Assembly (NCBI RefSeq): GCF_905220365.1
Contig: NC_061153.1
Span: 9,010,001 to 9,074,000 of the forward strand
DNA: 64,000 bases
Source: Vanessa cardui
Lineage: Eukaryota > Arthropoda > Insecta > Lepidoptera > Nymphalidae
Reading direction: 5' to 3'
Shown here: positions 55,271 through 64,000 of the stretch, one piece after another
How the letters are laid out: every line of letters starts with the position of its first letter
How positions within the stretch are numbered: position 1 is the stretch's first letter
Position numbers and translations under genes: made by a program
The notes under the pieces: model-generated
Told to the model about the DNA's origin: nothing
Seen by the model: the letters and a program-made list of their open reading frames with translations, nothing else
Database searches by the model: none

Positions 55271-57757
55271 ATGCCTAAACGAAAGCAAAGAACATTGTCT
55301 ACTGAGAGTGACTCTTCGCTAAGCAGTAGTCACTCTCGTCGCCGTAGGCACACAAAGAAGGCAGGCAAGGGTAGTAGGCGCCATCGATCAAGACGCCGTA
55401 GTCGCAGCGGTACAAGTCGTTCAAGGCAGTCTCACCGCTCAGTGAGTGTGAGGTCCCGCACTCCTGACCGGCCCCAAACATCCACTGGTGCGGCGCATAC
55501 GGCTGGTATGGCGCGGAATCCTGTTTCACCGGGTGCGACTCCAGTTGTCACGGACTGCACAAGTGAATCGAGGTATGCTGATACTCAACGATTATTTTTC
55601 GAGCAATTTATTAATGTAATGCAAGGCATTAGGGACAAAAGCACTATAGAACGCGACAAATTCCCAGTTCTTAATAATGTGATACCTGAATTTGACCCAC
55701 TATATAAAGAACAAACTATCGATTCATGGATTCATAAGATAGAAGAATGTGCTCAAATATATAATTGGGACGTAAGGCAAATCGTTCACTATGCTTTGCC
55801 AAAACTCACAGGCATAGCAAAATCGTGGTATCAGGCATTACCATCGCTACTGTTATCATGGACAGAATGGAAGGTTAAACTCAAAGAGTCTTTTCCATCG
55901 CGAGAAAATTATGCCGAACTTCTTACCGAAATGTTAGGCAAGAAAGCCCGCTATGGCGAATCGCTTGAATTATATTATTATGCTAAAATGAATCTTTTAA
56001 ATCGTTGCGATATTAAGGGTAAGCGGGCCGTAGACTGCTTAATTTTCGGTATCGATGACAGGGGTGTCCGATTAGGCGCACAGGCTGTAGAATATACGGA
56101 ACCGGAACAAGTCCTTAAATATTTCAAAACTATAAAAGTTGGGCAAGATAGGAACTCCTCTAATGAAATACGAAACAAGGATAAACGGGGTCAACCGCAC
56201 AGTGGTCCGAATCCTTCTTTTGACAAAATTCAACATAAAAATAACAATTATTCGAATGTAGTTTGTTACAACTGTAACGAAACGGGTCATACCTTCTTCC
56301 GTTGTCCAAAACCTAAATTACAATGTACAAATTGTAATTTGAGGGGCCACATTTTTTCTAATTGTCCAAAGAAAAATCGAAATAGCCCTGATGAAACGAA
56401 GAAAATTTTACGAATTGAAAGTAATCGGAATTCTAGTTTAAAATACAAAATCCCTTTAAAAATTAACAACCAATTTTCGGATTGCCTAGTAGATTTGGGT
56501 TGCGAAACTACACTTATACGACTTAGTGATGCACAACGATTGCGAATTAAATGGGAGCCGGTAGAAAGTCCTATACTTTCAGGATTTGGCAACACGCGTT
56601 TTCGTCCGATAGGTTTAGCTTTTGCAAATATTGAAGTTCAGGGGGTAACTGAGGAAAATGTTGAAATCCTTATAGTCGACGACTCGCACATTAACTGTCC
56701 AATCCTTCTAGGACATACATTTACGGAAAGACCAACTATTCAAATAATTAAAACTGACACAGACGTAATTTTTCGAAAAATAAACGACAGTAAAACTAGT
56801 AAATGTGCACTAAAATGTGCTAAGGATGTTACTATTCCTATTGGAACCATTAAAGCCATATCAGTTTCTAGTGACAACCACTATTCGGGGAAGGTTTATG
56901 TAAATGGATCTATTAGAGGGCATGAAAATAAAAAGCATTATCTTTTGCCGGGCGAATATTGTATAAGCGATGGATTGGGAAATGTTCTGGTGCAAAATAT
57001 TGGGCAAAAGGTTATAAACTTTAAATTTGACACTCTAATTACAAGAGCTTTAATAATTGACCATCCCCTGCAAGTAAACCAAATTCATATTACTGAATCC
57101 ATTTCTGATGAATCACTAATTAACATTGGTAATACCATTTCTATGGAGGAAAAGAGTAAACTTCAAAGTCTGATACAAGAATATAAAAGTTGTTTCTCTA
57201 ATAACCTAAGTGACCTAGGGTTTACAACAGAAACTGAAATGGTGATTCATCTGAAAGATTCAGAACCAGTAGTTTATCGTCCTTATAGACTCTGTTTTTC
57301 TGAGAGGGAACGCGTTAGAGGTATGGTACAAGAAATGTTAGATAGCGGAATAATTCGTGAATCTAGTTCTCCATATGCTAGTCCTATCGTACTAGTTAAC
57401 AAAAAATCCGGGGAGAAAAGACTTTGTGTCGATTATCGCGCATTGAATAAAAAGACGAAACGAGAACATTATCCCCTCCCTAGAATAGAAGACCAACTTG
57501 ATCTTTTAGCTGGTAGCTCTCTTTACATCACCTTAGATCTTGCGTCGGGCTATTATCAAATCCCTATCGCTGAAGAATCCCGTGACAAGACCGCTTTCGT
57601 TACACCCGATGGTCAATATGAGTACAATCGAATGCCATTCGGGCTAGTAAACGCACCTTCGGTATTTCAACGAACCATGAATAAAATTATACAAAAATCC
57701 CCCGTTCGTTCATATGTTCTGGTTTATATTAATTCTTTATATAATTCTATATATTAA
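55271..57757 (+). pseudogene. gypsy-2 Gag-protease-RT, truncated in RT
   Basis: ATG 55271 (MPKRKQRTL) is preferred over the upstream ATG because a basic Gag start follows. Residues 1-75: Arg/Ser-rich, like an RS domain. About 125-300: capsid (WIHKIEECAQIYNWD, LLNRCDIKG). Two CCHC knuckles (CYNCNETGHTFFRC, CTNCNLRGHIFSNC). Protease LVDLGCETTLI. RT: VDYRALNKKTKREHYPLP, TLDLASGYYQIP, FGLVNAPSVFQR, then VLVYI followed by unrelated residues and a stop. The YMDD codons are missing, replaced by AT filler (about 57728-57752). Confidence 0.88.
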
Positions 57758-59922
57758 TTCCGGCTAGTTCATTCGATCAAGGTTTAGTTCGGCTAAGGGA
57801 AGTTCTTAAGCTATTACAAGAAAACGGTTTAACTTTAAAATTAAATAAATGCAACTTTTTCTACGACAAAATTGATTACCTCGGATATGAAGTTAGCTCA
57901 TCTGGTATACGACCAGGTGCTCTCAAAATCGAAGCTGTAGAAAAATTCCCTACTCCGCGTAATGTTCACGAAATTAGAAGATTTTTAGGACTTGCAAGTT
58001 TTTTTAGACGATTTATAAAGAATTTCGCATTAATAGCTCGCCCCCTTACAGCTTTATTAAAGAAAAATATTCCGTGGAAGTGGGGTGATGAGGAACACGC
58101 GTCGTTTAAAACATTAAAATCGCGTCTTATAAAACGACCAATTTTGACTATATATGACCCAAAAGCGGAAACTCAACTACACACCGACGCGAGTAAGGTT
58201 GGGATAGCCGGTATACTTATGCAAAAGAGTGAATGCGGTATATTTAAAGTAGTCGCATATTACAGTAGGCAAACCACCATTGATGAGCAAAAACTACACT
58301 CGTTCGAACTTGAGACTCTCGCAGTCATTGCGTCTTTAGCTAAATTCCGAGTCTATTTACTAGGAATCAGGTTTAAAATAGTCACCGATTGTAATGCGCT
58401 CCGTAGCACACTTGTAAAAAAAAATTTAATCCCTAGGATTGCTCGCTGGTGGATACAATTTTTAGAATTCGATTGTGAAATTGAGTATAGAGCCGGAGAT
58501 AGGATGGCACACGTAGATGCTCTGAGTAGAAGTCCCGTAGATACGATAAATGCGGATGATTGTCACGTAATTGATGTTCTCGCTGTAAATACGGACGACT
58601 GGCTCATAACTGTGCAACAAGCTGATAGTGAAATCAAAAATATTGCAACAATTTTAAACGATCCAAAAACTAGAGAATTAGTAGACATATTTAATAATTA
58701 TAAATTAAAAAATGGCCGTGTCTTCCGTATTATCAACGACAACACAGATCGATGGGTAGTTCCAAAAGGCGCGAGATGGCAAATATTAAAAAGTAACCAC
58801 GATGACATCGGACATTTCGGTTTTGAAAAGACGCTTGCTCGCATTCAGGCATCATATTGGTTCCCTAAAATGAGGCGTTTCGTAAAGAAATATGTCGCAG
58901 CATGTCTGGAATGTGCTCACCATAAACTACCAAGTGGGCAAAAAGCTGGGGAGTTACACCCCATTCCCAAAGTCGATAGGCCATTCCACACTATACATGC
59001 TGATCATCTCGGCCCTTTCATACGGACTAGGCGTGGTAACACTTATATTTTAGTAATTGTTGACGCTTTTACGAAATTTACAAACCTTACAGCTGTTCGC
59101 AATACAAAATCCTCCACAAGTATTAAAGTTTTCAAAGAGCATTTTAGCTATTTTGGAACACCAACCCGGTTAATTACTGATCAGGGTACAAGTTTCACTA
59201 GCAATGCATTTAAAACATTCATGAAATCTACGGGGATTAGGCATATATGTAATGCAGTAGCTACACCACGTGCAAATGGCCAAGTTGAGCGGTATAATCG
59301 CACAATTTTAGCCGCACTTGGAGCCATGAATCATGATAAGCCAAATGGAAAATGGGATGAGCACTTACCTGATATACAGCTTGGTATTAATACCACTCTC
59401 AATGCTACCACCAAAAAGACCCCAACGGAACTTTTGTTCGGATATAATGTTACTAATCCCTCCCAGGGAATATTAAACGAAGTAATTTCTGACGTATCTC
59501 AAGACATGACTGAAAATGACTTGACGCAACTAAGATCTGACGCTAACCAAAATATACAGAAGCAAGCAGAAAAAGCTAAGAATCGTTTTGACAAACACCG
59601 AAAAAAAATAGTATTTAAAGAAGGAGATTTAGTTAAAGTCATAAGAGCGCCTACTGGCATAGAAGGGCAATCAAAAAAATTAGAGCCAAAATGTCAGGGT
59701 CCCTACCGTATTAAGAAGCTTCTTCCGAATTATAGGTTTGTGATTGAAGATACTCCAATCACTAGAAAGGGTAGGCACTATGAATCGATAGTGGCTATTG
59801 ATAAAATATTCCCATGGTTAAATTTCATTTCAAAAGTGTCTTCTGATAGTGAGAGCTCTTCAGATAGAGAATCTGTAGATGATGTCGCATCTAATGTTAC
59901 TGTAAGTCATGTAAATGAATAA
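57745..59922 (+). pseudogene. gypsy-2 RT C-part, RNase H and integrase
   Basis: Open to 59922 in the next frame, with no start codon at the break. RT thumb/connection: LREVLKLLQENGLTLKLNKC, FLGLASFFRRFIK. RNase H: LHTDASKVGIAGILM, HSFELETLAVIASL, HVDALSRSP. A linker of about 75 residues (absent in gypsy-1). Integrase: HHCC (HDDIGHFGFEKTL, CLECAHHK), D at 59002, D at 59179, E at 59287, with 35 residues between the last two. A C-terminal acidic tail follows. Apart from the upstream break this half is undamaged. Confidence 0.88.
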
Positions 59923-60959
59923 GATGTGATAAAAGTTAGTTACTACTTATTGATTCTTAAGTATATATATGAAAATTATATAAGATGTCTTGAATTTTTG
60001 CTGTGATTTTTTTTGTATTTAATATTATAATATTAGGTTAAATAATAAAGTTGCGATATATGCGAGCCAATGTCATGGGCTTGTGCATCTCTGAGATGAC
60101 CAACGTCATGGGTTAGATCAGAGACACGTCAGTTGCTTGTGTCATGAAGCGACTGATGTGTTATTGCTCCTCCTTTTGCATAAAGGCCGATCAGTGTCAT
60201 GGGTTGGCTAAATGAGATTTTATAGACTAGTATAAGAGATTAATGTCATGAATCTTTCAAATGAAAAGTTTTAAAAGTTTATGAAAAGTTTTAAAAGATT
60301 GTTATAAAATATTATTTAGATAATGTCATATATATGTGTGTGTAGAGATAGTGTTAGATGACATGGACTGTTGTTGTGGTTTTATGTAACTAATATTATA
60401 TATGAAGTTGAAAAGTTAAGTTGCAATATGTGCAGGTCAATGTCATGGATTTGCGCATCTCTGAAATGACCAACGTCATGGGTTAGATCAGAGGCACGTC
60501 GGTTGCTTGTGTCATGAAGCGACTGATGTGTTATTGCTTCTTCTTTTCCATAAAGGCCGATCAATGTCATGGATTGGCTAAATGAGATCTTATAGTCTAG
60601 TATGAGAGATCAATGTCATGGATCTTTCGAATGTAACGGATTAAAATAAATTATTTTATGAAGTATTATTTTGATTATATCATGATAGTATAAAGTTTAT
60701 ATTAACAAAAAACAAAAAAATTGTTAACAGTGTATTCTTAATGCGTTATAATGTAAGGAATTAAGATTTGTTTAAAATTATGCACAAAATAATGTTTAGA
60801 TTCGTTAAATAATTGTGTAAGGATATATGTACTTAGTATAGCTAACAGTAATTACCGAGGACTGTATTTGTGTATTATTATTTTTATTTATATTCTTTCT
60901 TTTGTTTTTTATTGCTATGTATATTACGAGGGACTCGTAAAGCTTACGGATGGCCGAGT
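59923..60959 (+). repeat. gypsy-2 3' non-coding region with 370 bp period repeat
   Basis: Two diverged copies start near 60051 and 60419 (each about 210 bp), rich in TGTCATG. Each has an inverted pair GTTGCTT/AAGCGAC (or GTCG variants) around TGTCATG, and TAAAGGCCGATCA(G/A)TGTC. Sequence between them is AT-rich. GGATGGCCGAG at 60948-60958 abuts the LTR, in PPT position. Confidence 0.8.
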
Positions 60960-61329
60960 TGTTACCGACTTTATATATGTACATTTCAATATATTACGGT
61001 AGAATAGAATACTTAAATAAAGCCTAAACTATCCTACAACATTGTAGTATTTCAATTGATTCTTTCCGTTTAGATTTTAATATTTATTTTGACTAATAAC
61101 ATGGTTTTTATTTTGACTAAAACTAAGCTTATAATTAAAGTCGGACAACCAGCCATTCGTTTTGCTAGACACGAGCAAGAAAGGAGTGCTGTTTAATAAA
61201 TTCCTGTATTATCAAAGTAGTGTTTTTTTTTACTATAACTAAAATCCTAATATCGACTAATAGGCTGTGTAGTGTAAAAAGATAAAGTGTTGTGAAGTTT
61301 GAGTGATTTAAATAGTAAAGGACGTAACA
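60960..61329 (+). repeat. gypsy-2 3' LTR
   Basis: 370 bp, ends GGACGTAACA and is followed by AAAG. See the 5' LTR for the two differences. Confidence 0.93.
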
Positions 61330-61333
61330 AAAG

Positions 61334-61771
61334 TGAGCCAGTTCTTGAGACCTATCAAGAGTAATATTCCTTTACAAACTGCGGGAGTATATAAACTCGA
61401 ATGTGAGTGTGGTTTATCTTAAATAGGCCAAACAAAGAGAAGTATCGGTACTAGGGTCAAGGAACATATGTTCTTCAAAGTCTGCAGTCTGTGAACATGC
61501 TCTGGATAAACCTAACCATTTTATTCGATTTGATAAACCACAGATCCTCGCTAGAGAACATAGATTCATTCCTAGAATGATACGCGAGGCTTTTGAAATT
61601 CAAAAACATCCGAACTTCAATATAGAAGATGGTTGGAGACTTTCTAACACCTGGGATCCACTTATTAAAAATTTAAAATTCCAAATCCAACAGACTAAAG
61701 ATACAGTTAGTGCCTTCTGCGGGCAACCGGAACGTTACTCCAGATACCAATTGAGAAATCGTTGGCGGTAG
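61334..61771 (+). pseudogene. PLE GIY-YIG endonuclease
   Basis: QFLRPIKSNIPLQTAGVYKL, then CECGLS and a TAA exactly where the Tyr of YIG is expected, IGQTKRSIGTRVKEH. A frameshift near 61470 leads to EHALDKPNHF and REHRFIPRMIREAFEIQKHP (Arg/Glu catalytic region) and a normal stop at 61771. This nuclease makes the target nick for PLE integration. The stop and frameshift disable it. Confidence 0.85.
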
Positions 61772-61821
61772 TTGTTAATAATATTTCCTTTGTTCTTCAA
61801 ATAGACAAATGTCACCTTGTC

Positions 61822-61953
61822 TATCCGTGACCACGAACGCTGTAAAGTGCTCGAAATGTCGGGATGTTAAAAATGATTAATATACGCGATTCAAATCCGT
61901 TATAGCTAGTTTTATTTCAATGTGTAATCGCGAAAATTTAAGACAACATTATG
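61822..61953 (+). repeat. PLE 3' terminal repeat unit
   Basis: Contains GTGACCACGAACGCTGTAAA, GTGCTCGAAATGTCGGGATG, ATACGCGATTCAAATCCG and the terminus AAGACAACATTATG. It is the parent-type context of the short units elsewhere, which lack coding. The position right after the endonuclease ORF confirms that the unit belongs to the PLE. Confidence 0.85.
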
Positions 61954-62454
61954 TCATCTGTCATTTGACTTTGACAACAATTTCTAAGGTTATGTTATCG
62001 CACGTGACATTGGCGAAATAATCTGTGAGTTTTTGGCACAAATAAAAGCCATGTTAATGTTATGTTAATGCATAATTTAAAAAATACCTCTAAATTTGAC
62101 ATTTGAAATATACATATAATATACAATGCACCTTTTTTGCATTATGTGTATCCGAACTAATTGCGATTTATTATCTTTATATTATCTTTGAGATGATCTT
62201 TGACATTTGTCTAAGACCTCACTTGCCTTCCTTTTTTTGTCGTTATGTTTTTCGCTTGCGTCAGCTTTGGTTGACACACGTATTAGTGAGATATCTTTGT
62301 TATAATAATCATTTTGTGTTATTCTTTCAAAAATTTTTAGTACAAATAGTTAATTTGTATGGTTTTTGGGTTTTACTAACATTATTAGGTTACGGAAAGT
62401 GTTCATTTACTATTATTGTTATCATATATTAGTTGGTAAGTTACAGTACTTAAA
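61954..62454. other. Unassigned AT-rich flank
   Basis: No recognised gene. It begins with TGTCATCTGTCATTTGACTT, a TGTCA-rich style common at ends of small insect DNA transposons. A 109-codon ORF (62103-62432) has no ATG-supported or recognisable content. It may include the leader of the ORF1 fragment that follows. Confidence 0.3.
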
Positions 62455-62738
62455 AATGGATGTTGATCCCCTCTTGAACCTCCTGATCCCGGGGGTTTTG
62501 AAACACCTATTGAAGTGACTAAATCCTCGGCTCGTAAACGTTCTGGGGATATGTCCTCTGTTTCTCCCGATCCCTCCTCTAAAAAAACAGTCATTCATCC
62601 TACCACTGCAAATCCTTCCATCCAGACTGTGTATGTCAATCCCGCTTTTACCGATGGTCCTAAAAGTTACGCTGATGTCGATAAGGGCCCCTTCATTGTA
62701 CATGTCTCCCGAGATGTCACTAACCCAGTCGCATATTT
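62455..62738 (+). pseudogene. LINE ORF1 N-terminal fragment (Jockey-type)
   Basis: From ATG 62456 (MDVDPLL), one early frameshift, then SARKRSGDMSSVSPDPSSKK and SYADVDKGPFIVHVSRD. The last resembles the start of the nucleic-acid-binding region of Jockey-group ORF1. It is cut at 62738 by LINE-L. Family assignment is tentative. Confidence 0.55.
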
Positions 62739-63360
62739 ATTATATTTATATACTATTCCGCGCAGTGACGGAGTAAGAATACAATTCACTGCCCCTTTCT
62801 CCCATGGGTGTCGTAAGAGGCGACTAAGGGATGTCTGAGCGACCAACTGCTCATCTGGTGGTAGGATATTAATCATCCGTCTGGCTTGTTACCATCGTAC
62901 ACATGGTGAAAAACTCGTGAAGTGGTTGTGCAACCGCGTTTCGAGGTCAGCCAGTGTACAACCAGTGCCTGAGCGAGCTATGTCACGATATGCGTTGGTC
63001 CAGCGGGAGTCAGTTGAACCCATCCCGGGGATGACTGTTTTGACCTGCCGAACAGGGAGACCCGAAGAAACGGCTTTTCCGCTGGCCGCCCGTGGTATAG
63101 TACAGAGGCCCGAGCGTGCCTAACCAACTCGCGAGGCTGCCTCACCATGCCACGCATAATTTCGGTGTGGACCGTCGTGCCGGTTAGTGACCAGGAGGTG
63201 GGGTCCCGGCGGCCACTACCGGGGGGGTTCGGGAGCCCTTCCGTTCGGCGGATCAGTGTATTCTCCCTTTTGGCAACTCCTTGGGGCAACACTTCTCTGC
63301 GCTTCGACCACCTCAGTCGTGACAAAGCGTCGCTCACTTCACGTCTCCTCTTCCCTTTAA
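62739..63360 (+). other. LINE-L 5' leader
   Basis: GC-rich non-coding block with CCCATGGGTGTCGTAAGAGG and GACTAAGGGATG, which I recall upstream of insect LINE coding regions. Likely the 5' UTR of LINE-L, since its endonuclease follows after the TA tract. Overlapping short ORFs on both strands are not credible genes. Confidence 0.55.
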
Positions 63361-63394
63361 ATATATATATATATATATATATATTTTTTATATA

Positions 63395-63443
<49 letters not shown>
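63361..63443. repeat. (TA)n microsatellite
   Basis: About 83 bp of near-pure TA dinucleotides with two T-rich interruptions (63385-63389, 63399-63402), placed between the LINE-L leader and its endonuclease. Confidence 0.95.
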
Positions 63444-63446
<3 letters not shown>

Positions 63447-64000
63447 TAGCGCTTGTAAGAAAGAACTGTCGTTCAGCGGTGCACACCCCCACCAAAAATA
63501 CGCTGTTTAAGGTCGAGTTCACCAACATCCGCGGACTCCATGCTAACCTCAATGCTGTCCACCATAATCTTGAGACAGCACGGCCTGCAATGTTGTTTAT
63601 TACGGAAACACAAATACTCCGTCCTGCCAACACCAACTATCTTAATTATCCCGGCTATGTGCTTGAAGACTCCTTCAAAGCGAAAGCTGGAGTATGCTTG
63701 TTCGTCAGGACGGATGTTTGTTGTCATCGATTGCGCTACTTGGAGGATCCCTCCTTTTCCACGTTAGTGGTACGCGTGGACTTGGTTCGCCAAAGTCAGG
63801 TCTACGTGTGCCTCTATAGATCCCACAATGGTCACTTGGAGACAAACCGGCTATTTGACCATCTTAGTCGGGTGGCAGACATTGCGCAAGAGCAGTTTCC
63901 TAACGCGGAATTGGTGTTTTTGGGGGATTTCAATGCACATCATGAATCATGGTTCTCAAAACTGACCATGCTGGCAGGACTGCCCATGCTTTCGCTCTTG
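63444..64000 (+). pseudogene. LINE-L ORF2, endonuclease (runs off the window)
   Basis: Open from the TA tract: FTNIRGLHANLNAVHHNLE, MLFITETQI (Glu), GVCLFVRTDV, VYVCLYRSHNG and FLGDFNAHHE. A one-base shift near 63955 is needed to reach the following TDHAGRTAH segment. Close in style to the LINE-B endonuclease on the other strand at 4781. Downstream RT is outside the window, so its overall state is unknown. Confidence 0.75.

Larger units (their letters stand above)
54675..61329 (+). mobile_element. gypsy-2, Ty3/gypsy LTR retrotransposon
   Basis: 6.66 kb, TSD AAAG (54671-54674, 61330-61333), LTRs TGTTAC...GTAACA of 374 and 370 bp. The LTRs differ by one substitution and a 4 bp indel. Gag-Pol in one frame, broken only at the RT active site. 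DD35E integrase present; no env. About 1 kb of repeat-bearing 3' non-coding DNA. Sister family of gypsy-1 with unrelated LTRs. Confidence 0.93.
52437..61953 (+). mobile_element. Penelope-like element (PLE), split by two insertions
   Basis: Pieces: RT 52437-53145, linker 54553-54674, GIY-YIG endonuclease 61334-61771 and 3' terminal repeat 61822-61953. They are separated by an unidentified insert (53146-54552) and gypsy-2 (54675-61329). PLEs differ from LINEs in having a telomerase-like RT and a GIY-YIG nuclease. The 5' part of the RT is missing. Multiple stops. The shared terminal unit links it to the short copies at 3087, 12871 and 23921. Confidence 0.85.

Noticed and set aside
60051..60634. 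CRISPR-like array
   Set aside because: Two long diverged copies, eukaryotic retrotransposon context, no short regular repeats and spacers.
61826..61875. A functional hammerhead ribozyme
   Set aside because: The invariant CUGAUGA box is not present in these copies, so only a relic or altered form can be suggested.
62103..62432. 109-codon hydrophobic ORF
   Set aside because: AT-rich, no recognisable motif, no proper start context; likely chance.
63361..63443. TA tract as an origin or recombination site
   Set aside because: Plain dinucleotide microsatellite; no supporting structure.

Overview
This window looks like a lepidopteran (butterfly or moth) genome and appears to consist almost wholly of transposable elements. 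I see no host gene I can support. The taxonomic guess rests on AT-rich eukaryotic DNA and on repeats I recall as lepidopteran: a tRNA-headed SINE at 636-940, a truncated RTE-like 3' end with poly(A) at 46495-46818, and a LINE 3' end at 25745-26316. Labels such as LINE-A or gypsy-1 are local to this report.

Left part (1-21260). LINE-A (+) carries a SINE placed exactly at its ORF1 stop codon, and its ORF2 endonuclease is split by LINE-B (-). LINE-B itself contains an inverted dimer of Penelope-like element (PLE) terminal repeats. LINE-C (-, 6435-12625) follows. It has an open ORF1 and an ORF2 broken by a 1.1 kb lepidopteran-type repeat joined to a 590 bp foldback. Next come a remnant of an errantivirus-like gypsy pol with a 132 bp PLE unit in it, then LINE-D (+), into which the very young Ty3/gypsy element gypsy-1 (14082-20004) has inserted.

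Middle part (21261-52201). A DIRS-like element (reverse transcriptase, RNase H, tyrosine recombinase) is the base of a nested stack. Inside it lie a PLE unit, a BEL/Pao element (24123-41034), LINE-G (41062-44716) and LINE-J (45373-52127). The BEL element in turn holds a LINE 3' fragment, LINE-H (-) and a terminal-inverted-repeat element. LINE-H holds LINE-I (+) and the mag-like gypsy-K (-). Target-site duplications (TSDs) and reading frames that resume on the far side of each insertion support the nesting, so the relative order of arrival can be read.

Right part (52202-64000). A degenerate PLE (RT at 52437, GIY-YIG endonuclease ending near 61771, terminal repeat to 61953) is split by a 1.4 kb unidentified insert and by gypsy-2 (54675-61329). 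Gypsy-2 has nearly identical LTRs, but its RT active-site YMDD codons are replaced by filler DNA. The window ends with a LINE ORF1 fragment and a LINE-B-like element (LINE-L) that runs off the end.

The LTR elements look recent (0 to about 4 LTR differences) yet each carries disabling lesions, while most LINEs are older and broken. LINE-J is the exception: ORF1 is open and ORF2 is interrupted only by the RTE fragment. Such deep nesting without host genes suggests heterochromatin, a W chromosome or a piRNA-cluster-like region. That is inference. Coordinates of element ends are firm where a TSD is quoted and approximate elsewhere.
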